Source of the DNA: Anaerolineae bacterium
Lineage (GTDB): Bacteria > Chloroflexota > Anaerolineae > Promineifilales > Promineifilaceae
Length of the DNA: 64,000 nt
Assembly: GCA_030425205.1 (NCBI GenBank)
Contig: JAUIAP010000011.1
Coordinates: 1 to 64,000, forward strand
Reading direction: 5' to 3'
The position numbers and the translations under genes were made by a program. Position 1 is the stretch's first letter, and every line of letters starts with the position of its first letter. The notes beneath the pieces were generated by a model. That model was not told the DNA's origin, did not search any database, and saw nothing but the letters and a program-made list of their open reading frames with translations. This document shows positions 9,087 through 18,409 of this stretch, piece after piece.

Positions 9087-10034
9087 TTATTCCGCCCACT
9101 CAAGCACGCGCACATCATCGATCAAAATCCGCTGGAGGTAATACTCATCCACTTTGATGTAAAACCCCGTCACATATTTGTATTCCGGGGCAAAGATGCG
9201 TTCGGGTAGATAGTTGGTGACGGGAACCCAGCTATTTTGCGGGATGGCGCGGGCGACATGAAGGTATTGGAGAGCCGATTCGGGGAAATGATCGGCGTAG
9301 GCATTACTGATTGGGTCATCTTTGAGGCGACTCGGCAGATTCGGACCAGCGACGTTCTGCACCGTATCATCTCCTTCAACCCAATAGGGGTAGCGATTGC
9401 TGCCGATGACGGTCATCGCCACGTCGTCCACGCCGATATTGCCGTCGGGAGAGGTCAATTGAAAGGTGATGCCGAGCACGTCCTCGTGGGTGTAGGTTCG
9501 ATCGGCCGATTCCTTCACCGTAAACAAAATAACGCGCGCGCCTAAGGTTGGTGTAAAAATAATCGACGCATCCCCCGACGCGGCCGATTCCGTGAAGCCC
9601 GTCGTAAACACACCCATGCTGCGAATCTCCCAATTGACAGCCAACCCATCATAGTAGATCACCTCCGATGCCTGTGTTTGCAATGTGGGGATTGGCGTGG
9701 GAATCGGCGTTTGGGTAGGCTGTGGCAGCGCGGTCAGCGTCGCGTTGACGGCAACTTCTGTGCCAGAGAGATCGCTAAATAGATGGCTCACCGTCGCCTC
9801 GCTGTCGGGTCTGACGATGGCGGTGGCGGGTTGCATCGTCAATCCATCGGTGATGAGTGGGGCAGTCGTCGGCAGTACAACCCCAACGACCGCATCTGGT
9901 TCGGCCGCTGCCTCACTCCCACAGCCGATCAGCACGAGGCATAAACCCAGCAACAGGAAAAAATAGACGGGAACTATGCAGAATGGATGTCTCCCTTTGC
10001 AGGTATGACGGGGCGATTGTCTGTTCAGCATCAA
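9087..10034 (-). CDS. Lipoprotein with carbohydrate-binding-like beta domain
   Basis: A 315-residue predicted lipoprotein. A hydrophobic stretch (FFLLLGLCLVLIG) ends in the lipobox LIGC, followed by an acidic and then Thr/Pro-rich linker (QPTQTPIPTPIPTLQT). The C-terminal 190 residues look like a beta-sandwich that ends IDDVRVLEW, a pattern common in carbohydrate-binding jelly rolls. It is the last gene of the polysaccharide operon; its ATG overlaps the stop of the ligase gene by 4 bp. The first 25 codons lie in DNA that resembles a REP-type intergenic repeat (CGTCATACCTGC..ATCCATTC on the minus strand), giving an unusual polar leader before the signal peptide. Role in polysaccharide binding or assembly is inferred from context. 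Confidence 0.7.
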   Translation of the reverse strand: MMLNRQSPRHTCKGRHPFCIVPVYFFLLLGLCLVLIGCGSEAAAEPDAVVGVVLPTTAPLITDGLTMQPATAIVRPDSEATVSHLFSDLSGTEVAVNATLTALPQPTQTPIPTPIPTLQTQASEVIYYDGLAVNWEIRSMGVFTTGFTESAASGDASIIFTPTLGARVILFTVKESADRTYTHEDVLGITFQLTSPDGNIGVDDVAMTVIGSNRYPYWVEGDDTVQNVAGPNLPSRLKDDPISNAYADHFPESALQYLHVARAIPQNSWVPVTNYLPERIFAPEYKYVTGFYIKVDEYYLQRILIDDVRVLEWAE

Positions 10035-11620
10035 TCTTCTCTCAACCCAAGCGCAGGTTCAGGCTTTGGCACCCAATGCCAGCGCGTTTCTGGCAGCGGG
10101 ACAGGTTTCGCGACAATCTTCTCGATGATGTTGACGATGCCAAGCGACGTACCGAGAAAGAGCATATTTTGCGCCGACCACGACATATCGACATAGGCAA
10201 AGATCATGTGCATCAAAATATAGAGGGTAAAGAAGGCTGTGGCCGCGCCCATTTCGTTGTTGGGCATTCGCCACATCGCCGCCGCACCACGCTGCAACGC
10301 TGCGCCGATCATCAGCACCATCGCCACAAACCCACCGATTCCCGCCTTCATCCAAATCCAAACGACCGAATTATGGGTGATGTACTCATACCATTCAAAA
10401 AAGCTGATATCCGCCATCGGGATCAAGATCCAGAATTTATGCCCAAAGCCAACCCCCTGTATGGGATTGTTGCGAATCGTCCAGTTGATGTTGATATTTT
10501 CAACATCGCGATAGACGTTTGAGAGGCGATCTGATTCATTCGAGTTGTCCGTCGCAATGACCGATTTGACCGCCTGTGCAGGCAGCGCAATCGGGCTGCC
10601 ACTATTCCAAAAGGCGAGCAAATACAATGTCCCCACGACAACGGCGGTGGGTGCTAGGAAATAGAACAGTTTGCGATAGAGACGAAAAACCATCAATAGC
10701 AATAGACCGAGCGCGACACCGAGCGAAATAAAGGCGGAACGACGTTGGGCTGCGAGGTATGTGATGGCGATAAAGGGCAGAACGCTCAGCACAAAAAAGC
10801 GGCGCGGCCATGCCACACGATAGAGAAAAATAGCCGCACAGTAGACAAAGATCGCGTTCATGTGAATGGCCGATGGATGATCCATAATGTCGCCAAATCC
10901 AGCCAGCGATCCGTGCATCGTAAAGATGAAAAAGCGCGTGCCGATCAACCCCTCAAACGTCACACCAACGACGATGCACGTGATGAGCGTGTTGACATGG
11001 CGGCGAGTTTGGATGAGGTTGCTCGTTGTGATGACGCAAAGCGGGATGTAGAAGATGGCGCGGGCTTCCCAAAGGGCGATGTTGCTATCGCCACCCGTGC
11101 CAATCCCATAAAGCAAACCGACAGCTGCAAAACCTGCAAAAACGGCCGAATGCCAAAACAGGGGGCCAAAGGTGATATTGGCAAGCGTATTGCGCCCACC
11201 ACCGATGATGACGGGAATGAGCCACGCCAACACCGTGAAGATCAAGAATGATTCGAGCGGACTGATGATGACACTGTCATGGAGATACAGCAGTGATTCT
11301 TCGCTTGAAAAGTTGAGGTCAAATGGATACCACCACGATAAGACTGCATCTCCCGCAAGCGCGAGGGGCAGCGTCAGATAGACACCAATGCGCGGTTTGA
11401 TAAAGATGGCAATCACGCCAGAAAGATAGAGCATCCAGACAAGAATGGAGTAGCCAATTTCGACGCCATCCGCGCTGTAGGTGATGAAACTGACCTGCAA
11501 CATCTGATAACCAAGCAGCAGCGAGGCACAAACAAAGACGAGTTGCCACAAGCGTCTTTGGACACGTTGCACCGTTTGCTGGCCTTCCAATGTGCGGGCG
11601 TTGACGTTGTAACTAAGCAT
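10031..11620 (-). CDS. O-antigen ligase/polymerase-like polytopic membrane protein
   Basis: A 529-residue integral membrane protein with around a dozen hydrophobic segments and a larger hydrophilic loop in the C-terminal half (residues about 355-410: SVIATDNSNESDRLSNVYRD, then IRNNPIQGVGFGHKF). The pattern GVGFGHKFW..THNSVVWIWMKAGIGG is typical of the Wzy_C/WaaL ligase-polymerase family, including the loop His that is essential in WaaL. Such proteins polymerise or transfer lipid-linked glycans at the outer face of the membrane. It overlaps the upstream Wzz-like gene by 8 bp and the downstream lipoprotein by 4 bp, so the three form one operon. Which polysaccharide is handled cannot be told. 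Confidence 0.82.
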   Translation of the reverse strand: MLSYNVNARTLEGQQTVQRVQRRLWQLVFVCASLLLGYQMLQVSFITYSADGVEIGYSILVWMLYLSGVIAIFIKPRIGVYLTLPLALAGDAVLSWWYPFDLNFSSEESLLYLHDSVIISPLESFLIFTVLAWLIPVIIGGGRNTLANITFGPLFWHSAVFAGFAAVGLLYGIGTGGDSNIALWEARAIFYIPLCVITTSNLIQTRRHVNTLITCIVVGVTFEGLIGTRFFIFTMHGSLAGFGDIMDHPSAIHMNAIFVYCAAIFLYRVAWPRRFFVLSVLPFIAITYLAAQRRSAFISLGVALGLLLLMVFRLYRKLFYFLAPTAVVVGTLYLLAFWNSGSPIALPAQAVKSVIATDNSNESDRLSNVYRDVENININWTIRNNPIQGVGFGHKFWILIPMADISFFEWYEYITHNSVVWIWMKAGIGGFVAMVLMIGAALQRGAAAMWRMPNNEMGAATAFFTLYILMHMIFAYVDMSWSAQNMLFLGTSLGIVNIIEKIVAKPVPLPETRWHWVPKPEPALGLRED

Positions 11621-12746
11621 GTGTCACCTCGCGGCTGGGCGGCAGGATGATCAGCGTGGGGGGTGTATCGGCATGTTGCGTCAAGTTGAGCGGCATTGGC
11701 GCAGGCGGCATGTCGTCATCATCGTTTACGCCGAGCATTTCAGCGGGGAACGCCGTCTCGCCAATCGGGATACGCCCAATCACGGGCAGATAAAGATCGG
11801 TGTGTACATCGACGGGATAGCGATATGTTTTATCGAGCAATGTCGCGCCGACCCCTGCCCCGATGCAGAGCAAAATGCCCATGGCAAGAAAGATAAACAA
11901 GACGATGATACGCTGCGTTAGGGTATATTCAGGTTCAAGTGGCAGCGTTGGGGCATCAACGAGTAGGTAGGTGTTTTCAACCTCCTGCAACGCTTGGGAT
12001 TGGTCGAGTTTGATGCGGTCAATTTGGGCGCGTGTTTCAAGGATGCGCCGCTCGGCAACCGAGACATCATCGGTCAGAATGGCGATCTGCGCCGCCTCCT
12101 CGCCGGGTCTGCGGAGGCCAAAGGCGGGATCGGGATGGTCTGTGAGATAGGTGCGGAGGGCATTTTCGGCCGAATTCAGTTCCACCTGATAGTCATCCAT
12201 CACGCTTTGCAAAAAGGCGACCGAGTTGTTGACATCGCTGACGGCCAGATTGACCTTCCACTGACGATAGAGCGTAATCGCTGCATCGGCCAGTTGAAAG
12301 GCGATTTCAGGATCGTCTGACTGCGCGACGATGTGGACGTGTTTCTCTCCCTTGATCTCTCCCCACAAATTTTGCCGCACGGCATCCAGCAACTCGTCGA
12401 GTGGCACACCTGCCTGCAACTCTTGCTCCCACTTGGTGCGCTGCAAGATGGCACGCGCAAACGCATCGGTCTGCATCAGGCTGTCAAACTGCTCGATCAC
12501 CGTCTGCCCGCGTGACACCCAAATGTAGTTGTTGCTGCGAACATTGGTCAACGTCGTCAGCAGCGAATCATCCTGCACATAGAGCACTCCATGACTGAGA
12601 TAAGTTGGCGTGCTACTAAAAAAATAGATAATGCCAAACCCCATTAGCAGGAAAAACGGCAAGATGTTGCGCCAAAATTTGGCGTAGAAATTATCGAGAA
12701 AGCGTAAAATGAGTCTGCGTCGCAGTTTGCTCGCTTGTTGAACCAT
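11613..12746 (-). CDS. Wzz-like polysaccharide chain-length/export protein
   Basis: A 377-residue inner-membrane protein of the Wzz/polysaccharide co-polymerase type. One transmembrane helix follows a basic N terminus (FWRNILPFFLLMGFGIIYFF), then a YVQDDSLLTTLTNV..QTDAFARAILQRT periplasmic domain, a long helical middle (VAFLQSVMDDYQVELNSAENALRTYL, IETRAQIDRIKLDQ-like), a VDAPTLPLEPEY proline motif before the second helix (IIVLFIFLAMGILLCIGAG), and a short cytoplasmic tail with IGRIP. There is no Walker A kinase domain, so it is not a BY-kinase. It is the first gene of the operon and presumably controls chain length for the downstream polymerase/ligase. Confidence 0.82.
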   Translation of the reverse strand: MVQQASKLRRRLILRFLDNFYAKFWRNILPFFLLMGFGIIYFFSSTPTYLSHGVLYVQDDSLLTTLTNVRSNNYIWVSRGQTVIEQFDSLMQTDAFARAILQRTKWEQELQAGVPLDELLDAVRQNLWGEIKGEKHVHIVAQSDDPEIAFQLADAAITLYRQWKVNLAVSDVNNSVAFLQSVMDDYQVELNSAENALRTYLTDHPDPAFGLRRPGEEAAQIAILTDDVSVAERRILETRAQIDRIKLDQSQALQEVENTYLLVDAPTLPLEPEYTLTQRIIVLFIFLAMGILLCIGAGVGATLLDKTYRYPVDVHTDLYLPVIGRIPIGETAFPAEMLGVNDDDDMPPAPMPLNLTQHADTPPTLIILPPSREVTHA

Positions 12747-12885
12747 GTAGGTCTCCCACTACTGGTGATCTTTGAAAACCATAGGACAACCCGACACGGA
12801 TTGTCACCACTACAGGATTGATCTCAAACCTGACAGGTCACATTGCGTTTGGATAAGAAGATGTGGAAGAGTTGGGAGGAAGGGA

Positions 12886-12937
12886 AAGTTTCACGGCAAC
12901 TTCACTGTGATCATGCAGTGAAGTTGCCGTGAAACTT
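12886..12937. terminator. Perfect 22-bp inverted repeat
   Basis: AAGTTTCACGGCAACTTCACTG at 12886-12907 is exactly complementary to 12916-12937; the 8-base loop itself contains TGATCA. It lies 180 bases past the stop of the large protease gene and upstream of the Wzz-like gene, so it may end the protease transcript. The near-perfect symmetry is also compatible with a protein-binding site. Confidence 0.5.
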
Positions 12938-13115
12938 ATTGCGTATTGCGTATTGCGTACCTCATCAAAATGTGCGCCGTAAGCGTAAATAGTTGCTAGT
13001 TGCTGGTTGCTAGTGAAGAAAAAGTGTCAACACATTTTCTTATCACTTACCACTCATCACTTACCACTTGCGGCTTCGCCGCCTTATGCAATACGCAATA
13101 CGCAATACGCAATAT
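12938..13115. repeat. Inverted pair of heptamer arrays (ATTGCGT) with nested heptamer repeats
   Basis: ATTGCGT is repeated three times at 12938-12958 and its complement ACGCAAT about four times at 13086-13115. Between them are further 7-base periodicities: AGTTGCT/GGTTGCT at about 12991-13015, and ATCACTT/ACCACTT units at about 13043-13071, which together form a second inverted pair around a loop. No gene is present in 12747-13118. The same heptamer family recurs at 34165, 52376, 57576, 61061 and 61234. Confidence 0.7.
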
Positions 13116-13118
13116 CTC

Positions 13119-16100
13119 TTATCGCTTAACGACGCGCCACGTCAGCGGAAGCAAAAGCAACAACGCCAGCAACACAACCTCGCTCGACACGCGCTGTGTC
13201 AGCACGCTAGTCTGCTGTAAATCAACCGTTGTTGGCACGTATTTGTTGTCGGCAACCGCCATGTTGACGGTGTAATCGGTGTTGAGATCGACGTTTTCGG
13301 GCGGGTAGATTTCGAGATAGTACGCCTTGCCCGTGTAGACTTGCGGCGCGCGGCCGAGTCCATCGGGTAGCGCAAAGTGGAAGGCGGGATTGTCTAGAAT
13401 TTGCATCACACCACCCCCGCTTGGGTTGATGTGATCGACGCGCGTCCCCAGCTCATCGACAATCTGCACACCCATCGTGTCGGGCAGCGTCATCATGACA
13501 TCTGTTGCGCCGCCAAACTCATACCAACCCGGCCCACAACCCGGCCCGTCTGCTAAACAGGGGAAAATCGGTACGATAATCGGTTCGTGAGGGTCGATAA
13601 AACGCAGATCAAAGTCGAAGTCGAGCTGTGGTGGTGAGAGCAGTTGATGTTCATTGTCATCGCAGACGAGCCCCTTGCCATTGCCGTCGATGTCGATATC
13701 GTAGCGGTCGTAATCATCGGGGCAGCTATCGCTCTGATTGTCGATTCCATCCCCATCGCGATCACCATCACACATGTCTCCCATGCCGTCGCCATCGCTA
13801 TCCGCTTGGTCAGGATTGCTGACCGCCACACAATTGTCACAGGCATTACCAACACCGTCGCCATCACTATCGGCTTGGCTGACATTGCCTGTAAATTGGC
13901 AGTTGTCGTTGCTGTCGAGAATGCCATCGTTGTCGTCGTCCAAATCACAGGCGTCACCCAATGCGTCACCATCATTGTTGCGCTGCCACGGATTAGACAC
14001 ATAGCGACAGTTATCATTGGGGTTCACAATTCCGTCGCCATCGTCATCATCACAGACGTTGCCGACGCCGTCGCCGTCGTCATCCTCTTGGAAAGGATTG
14101 GCAACCTGCCAACAGTTGTCCACGCCATTTTGCAAACCATCGCCGTCTGCATCGGGGTCACATTCATCCCCCAGTCCATCGCCGTCGGTGTCACGCTGGC
14201 GGATGTTGCGGATAGTTGGGCAGTTGTCGCGCCCATCTGCAACGCCATCCCCATCGTCGTCGCGGTCTGCACTATCGGGTGTGCCGTCGCAGTCGATGTC
14301 GCCATCCCCTACCCCGACGGCTGCCCATGCGTTGATGACTTGGCAGGTGTCGTTGGTTGTGAAGCCAAAACGACCCTCACGCACAAATTGACGCGCCTGT
14401 TCCCACATCAAATTGCGTGCGTCCATAAAGTTGCGTGCGCCACGCAAGCGATAGACGAGGGTCGCATAAAGAAGTTGTTCTGTTTTGCTTGCACCAATTC
14501 CATCGATGATGATGTCGTTGTGCGTGTCACCCTCGGTCAGCAGGTAGGCGACTTTGTTGGGAATGCCGCTGTTGGTATGCACGCCATCATTGTCGCCAAC
14601 AAAACCACAATAGTCATTTGTGCTGGTGCAGAGATTGGAGAAGTGATCGGGATCGCTGTAACGGGTTGGATCACGCATGTCACGAATCGCGCCACTTTCA
14701 TCAGGGTTTTGATCACGGGCTTCGCCAATCAGCCAGTTGCCGTCGAGACGCGCCCCAAAGTAGTCTGCGAAGCTTTCGTTGAGTGCGCCCGTCAGGAAGC
14801 TGTAGGGGAGATCGGCCGTTTTTGCCGTCAACCCATGCCCAAATTCATGCCCAACGATGTCAGGTGCAACCCAACCATCACGGAAACGCATCTGTCCGCA
14901 ATAGTCACTATAGGAAGCGTTGGGGACATTTGTATGGACGATTAGCTCGACCTGTCCGCCACTGTTATCCCATGAACGTCGGCCGAATGTGTCATAAAAG
15001 TAGTGGTAGGTGGTGTGCATATCGGCCGCCGCACGCTGTCCGTGCAGACCGGCGTCGCCACCTGCGCCGGGATAGTCATCCGTCGCGCCATTTTCGGTGA
15101 ACCATTTGGTCGTCCCTTCCCACGCCAGCCAGAAGCAGGTGCTTGACGTTGCGCCCGCTGCATCACGGACTTCAAAATCTTCACTCGGCCGATCGCCTTC
15201 CTGCACACCATTGAGCGTACTTAAAATTGTGCCGTTGGCATAATCGACAAAGACACGCTGGTTGCCCGCATCACCGCGCACAACGATCAGCCATGCAGGA
15301 CGTGTTGTGGTGTTGTCATAGCCAAAGATGAATGGATCAAAGTAGACGAGTTGTGGTTCGCCGACTTGGATGGCCGTTTTGTCTACATCGAGTGCGATTG
15401 AGATAGCCTCAAATTGGGTCAATCCATTGCTGGGCAGTTCGGGCAGATCGCTGCGATAGGAACCATTTGTGCTGCGAATGCGTCCATCTTCGATGTGTAC
15501 ATTGAGCGCAGAGCCATAGAGCGGTACACCGTTGCGGTGTTGTGCGAAGTAGAGATGGTCGTTGCCCTGCTCTTTTTCCCATTTTTGGAGGAACAAATCG
15601 GCCGATTCCACCCCATAAAAATCACTATACGAAGAGACAAAGTTGAGAGCTTGTGCAACAGGATCGTCGGGAAAGTTGGGTGAAACGGGAATGTCGAGCG
15701 TGACAAAGGCGGGTGTGGTGTCGTTGTAAAAGATGTGGGGATTTTCGGCCGAATCTGCTACCAACCGCGCCAACCCAGCGATCTGTGCCCCCTGCTTGGG
15801 AACCAGCACGTTAAAGGTCGCGCCAGCGGGCATCGCCGCCAAGTCCTGATTATAGATTCGCCAACGATTGGCCGCATAGTACACGCCGATATTGTGCAGA
15901 TTTGAGTTGCAGCAGCCGCTATAGTTCCAGTCCATCGTCACAAAGGCATGTGCATGCGGATTGCCGTTAAGATCGGGATGGTCGATTGTCGTCACATTGC
16001 CGGAGCTATTTGCAGCCGTTGCCACATGCGTAAATGCCTCGTCTTCATCAGCGATTAGCAGATTAAATGCCGCATTCTCATTCATCGGATCAAACTCAAA

Positions 16101-17183
16101 AGCGTAATTATTGACGACCCACTGCGCACTCTGCGTATCGTAGCTGACGGCATTGATGCGGTTGTTATAAACATCATGTGGCGACCAGTTTTGAGTGGTG
16201 AAAAGCAGTGCATCGGGGTTGCCGTTGATCAATGGATGATCGAGATAGGTTTCGTCATACCCTGCATTGCCGCTGTCGTGGATGTGCGTGTAGGCGGTTT
16301 GATTGCCCGCTAAAACGAGCACGTTAAAGCTGGCGTTGATTGGCATGGCAGCCAAATCTTCATTGAAAATGCGCCAGCGACCGCCCTCATAATCAACACC
16401 CGTCACGTGGTCATTATAGGTTCCCCCTACGCCGCCGGGATTGTAGTTGGCGGTAATAAGCAGCAACGCATCGGGATTGTCATTGGTTGCAAAATGGTCA
16501 ATTATCGTGATGTGACCACTGGTGTTGTTCGGGGTTGCGCTGTGGACAAAGGCGGTGCCGACCGTATTTTCGGCCGATTCCACTGGTTCACTCCCCCCAC
16601 CCGTGTCGATCTCAACGATCAACTTTGGTCTGACATTGCCTTCGCGTGTCTGGAATGCATTGTCGCGCATGCCGTTTGTCACCTGTTGCAATGCGACCCC
16701 ATGATTTGGCTTGCCGCTCAGCCATGTCTCGACCAGCGATTCAAGCCCCGTCCACGTCACAACGCCCGCCGCGCTGGTGACCGATTGCGTCGCTTCACAC
16801 TGCGCGTTGACGGTTGGCGCAGTCGCGCCTGTGACCGTGCCATTCCAACTGCTGACGACCCGCCGCACACAAATATCGGCCGCGAGGGATGAGCCTTGTT
16901 CATGGAAGAGTTCAAGCCGTGCGCTGACGATGGGTGCGCCGACGGGAATGGCTGACAGATCAAATTGGATCAACGATGAATATTTGTAGGTAAATTCATC
17001 TTCACCGACGCGCATAAGGGATGAGCCTTCATAGTTATTTCCGGTGCTGCCCGGCGTCGTGTTGATCCACGTGTCGAGTGTCGATTCAAGCGTGATCGTC
17101 GTGGGGGCAGCCTGTGTCGTATTCGACCATGAGAAGGTCAGGGCAATGAGTAAAAGGATAAGGGTTGTTTTGATCATTCGCAT
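13119..17183 (-). CDS. Secreted M4/M36-type metalloprotease with TSP3 repeats and membrane anchor
   Basis: A 1354-residue secreted protein. Order of parts: signal peptide (ILLLIALTFSWSNTTQA); DNRLRE/CBM96-like beta domain, about 28-195 (TWINTTPGSTGNNYEGSSLM); three related modules at about 205-470, each with a HATAAN/HSATPNN..IDHP..NGNPDA..NVLV pattern (DUF7452-like); an FTP/PepSY-like pro-domain, about 490-680; the catalytic domain with zinc motif HEFGHGL and third-ligand motif GALNESFADYFG; thrombospondin type 3 calcium repeats, about 990-1190 (repeated DxDGDGxxD with CDNC/CP); a final beta domain; and a C-terminal hydrophobic helix plus RVVKR. It should act at the cell surface as a calcium-stabilised neutral protease of the thermolysin/fungalysin group. 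The shared triple module links it to the subtilisin at 24.6 kb. It is transcribed alone. Confidence 0.9.
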   Translation of the reverse strand: MRMIKTTLILLLIALTFSWSNTTQAAPTTITLESTLDTWINTTPGSTGNNYEGSSLMRVGEDEFTYKYSSLIQFDLSAIPVGAPIVSARLELFHEQGSSLAADICVRRVVSSWNGTVTGATAPTVNAQCEATQSVTSAAGVVTWTGLESLVETWLSGKPNHGVALQQVTNGMRDNAFQTREGNVRPKLIVEIDTGGGSEPVESAENTVGTAFVHSATPNNTSGHITIIDHFATNDNPDALLLITANYNPGGVGGTYNDHVTGVDYEGGRWRIFNEDLAAMPINASFNVLVLAGNQTAYTHIHDSGNAGYDETYLDHPLINGNPDALLFTTQNWSPHDVYNNRINAVSYDTQSAQWVVNNYAFEFDPMNENAAFNLLIADEDEAFTHVATAANSSGNVTTIDHPDLNGNPHAHAFVTMDWNYSGCCNSNLHNIGVYYAANRWRIYNQDLAAMPAGATFNVLVPKQGAQIAGLARLVADSAENPHIFYNDTTPAFVTLDIPVSPNFPDDPVAQALNFVSSYSDFYGVESADLFLQKWEKEQGNDHLYFAQHRNGVPLYGSALNVHIEDGRIRSTNGSYRSDLPELPSNGLTQFEAISIALDVDKTAIQVGEPQLVYFDPFIFGYDNTTTRPAWLIVVRGDAGNQRVFVDYANGTILSTLNGVQEGDRPSEDFEVRDAAGATSSTCFWLAWEGTTKWFTENGATDDYPGAGGDAGLHGQRAAADMHTTYHYFYDTFGRRSWDNSGGQVELIVHTNVPNASYSDYCGQMRFRDGWVAPDIVGHEFGHGLTAKTADLPYSFLTGALNESFADYFGARLDGNWLIGEARDQNPDESGAIRDMRDPTRYSDPDHFSNLCTSTNDYCGFVGDNDGVHTNSGIPNKVAYLLTEGDTHNDIIIDGIGASKTEQLLYATLVYRLRGARNFMDARNLMWEQARQFVREGRFGFTTNDTCQVINAWAAVGVGDGDIDCDGTPDSADRDDDGDGVADGRDNCPTIRNIRQRDTDGDGLGDECDPDADGDGLQNGVDNCWQVANPFQEDDDGDGVGNVCDDDDGDGIVNPNDNCRYVSNPWQRNNDGDALGDACDLDDDNDGILDSNDNCQFTGNVSQADSDGDGVGNACDNCVAVSNPDQADSDGDGMGDMCDGDRDGDGIDNQSDSCPDDYDRYDIDIDGNGKGLVCDDNEHQLLSPPQLDFDFDLRFIDPHEPIIVPIFPCLADGPGCGPGWYEFGGATDVMMTLPDTMGVQIVDELGTRVDHINPSGGGVMQILDNPAFHFALPDGLGRAPQVYTGKAYYLEIYPPENVDLNTDYTVNMAVADNKYVPTTVDLQQTSVLTQRVSSEVVLLALLLLLPLTWRVVKR

Positions 17184-17313
17184 TGTTTATCTCCGTTTTG
17201 TCCATAGAACGGAGCAGATCGGCCGATTCCGCCATGCGGCAAAATTGAGCGAGCGTTGCGAATCTGTTAGGAAAGGTTGTGTAGGACAGCGTAAAACGGC
17301 TTGCGCCACACAA

Positions 17314-18009
17314 TCAGAACAAGCGTCGATAGAGGATGCCCGCGCCGCCAAGCACAAGCGCAGCGGCAACGGCCCCACCCCAGAGCCATGTCGGAGTTGT
17401 CGCTTGTTGTGGGGCGGGTTCGGGCGTTGGGATGGGGGTGGGATTCGGCCGATTTGGATGCAAGACAATTTCGGCCGCACCCATTGCATCTAATGCAGCA
17501 GGAACCTGATCGAGCCCGTTTAATTCTGAGATAAACGCCGTCAACTGGAGATATTCGATATCCAATAGACTGCCGCGATTGTGATAGGGCATCGCCTCGC
17601 GGATATAGTTATAGAGATCAAACGCCGTCTCAAAGCGCACCAAAGCTTCTTCCCCTGCGACCGGCGGCACATACTTTGGCAACACAAATCCATCAACAGG
17701 ATGTGTCCCATTGTGACATTTCGACTGCCAACAGTTCTGATCATCCGGTGAAAATGCTTCTGCGCGCCACTCGTCGGTTAACCCCTGTCCGACACCCCCA
17801 TGGCAATCCTGACAAACCAAACGATAGATCTCCGCTCCATAGTTGGCGTGTGTTGCTGTCTCTGGCATGTCGGGCAGCGTCAACCATGATTCTCCCGCCT
17901 CACTCGTCGGCACTGGCGTATTCATTTGCGCCTCCGCTTGGCCTAGTACAAGCAGCCATGTTGTCGTGAACAGGAGCAAAAATAGTAGCGTTTGTTTCCA
18001 TCGGGTCAT
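17314..18009 (-). CDS. Membrane-anchored c-type cytochrome
   Basis: A 231-residue exported cytochrome. The signal sequence (LLFLLLFTTTWLLVLGQAEA) is followed by an IYRLVCQDCHGGVGQGL haem c site, then a CWQSKCHNGTHP segment, which is a CX4CH pattern like those seen in some multihaem cytochromes, and an AMPYHNRGSL stretch whose Met is a plausible axial ligand. The C terminus has a Pro-rich linker (NRPNPTPIPTPEPAP) and one hydrophobic helix (WLWGGAVAAALVLGGAGILY) with a short basic tail. It probably carries electrons on the outer face of the membrane. It may be mono- or dihaem; the CX4CH site is unproven. No cytochrome genes lie next to it; the multihaem operon is 36 kb away. Confidence 0.82.
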   Translation of the reverse strand: MTRWKQTLLFLLLFTTTWLLVLGQAEAQMNTPVPTSEAGESWLTLPDMPETATHANYGAEIYRLVCQDCHGGVGQGLTDEWRAEAFSPDDQNCWQSKCHNGTHPVDGFVLPKYVPPVAGEEALVRFETAFDLYNYIREAMPYHNRGSLLDIEYLQLTAFISELNGLDQVPAALDAMGAAEIVLHPNRPNPTPIPTPEPAPQQATTPTWLWGGAVAAALVLGGAGILYRRLF

Positions 18010-18164
18010 CGGTTAATTGTAGCGTATTGCGCGGGAGTGCGGTGGTCTAAGGAGAGAATTTTATAAAGGTGGCAGTTCCATGTGAAACAAGCCAGTTCTC
18101 CCCCACCCCACTTACGACATGAGATGATTATGGTCAATCCTGCCTCTTCAGCGTTTTTTGCCAT

Positions 18165-18408
18165 AAAAACAGTAAAACAGCAAAACAGCATTGATCTGTT
18201 CGCTCAGCGACCAAATCCACTTTTACTGGAAAGACAGCAAAACAGTAACCATTCTGACCACTGGTAAGTTGGTCAGTATATTGCTCACCTAACAAATACT
18301 GTAAAGACAGTAAAACAGCAAGACACTTTCATTCTTGTCAAAAGCGAGTAGAATTCTAAATTGTAGTGGCAATGCCATAAAGACAGTAAAACAGCAAAAC
18401 AGTAAACA
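18165..18408. repeat. Octamer iterons (RACAGYAA) upstream of parA, candidate centromere
   Basis: Four clusters of an 8-bp repeat, AGACAGTA/AAACAGCA/AAACAGTA, at about 18165-18190, 18230-18249, 18300-18326 and 18376-18408, spaced 65-76 bp apart and all in the same direction. The last cluster ends two bases before the parA start codon. Further copies lie inside the partner gene (19200-19233), after it (19488-19523, partly inverted) and at the start of the subtilisin gene (24583-24606). Direct iterons next to a ParA/small-partner pair are what centromere sites of plasmid partition systems look like; binding is inferred. The stretch 18010-18409 has no gene. Confidence 0.65.
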
Positions 18409-18409
18409 C

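Noticed and set aside
12938..13115. Possible CRISPR array
   Set aside because: Units are 7 bases with no spacers of constant length; these are tandem heptamers.
13644..14945. A 433-residue frame on the plus strand
   Set aside because: It is the complement of the thrombospondin type 3 repeats; its Val/Ile/Ala-rich product mirrors the GAC/GAT repeats of the real gene.
18082..18267. Short frames upstream of parA
   Set aside because: They translate the iterons and have no start signal.
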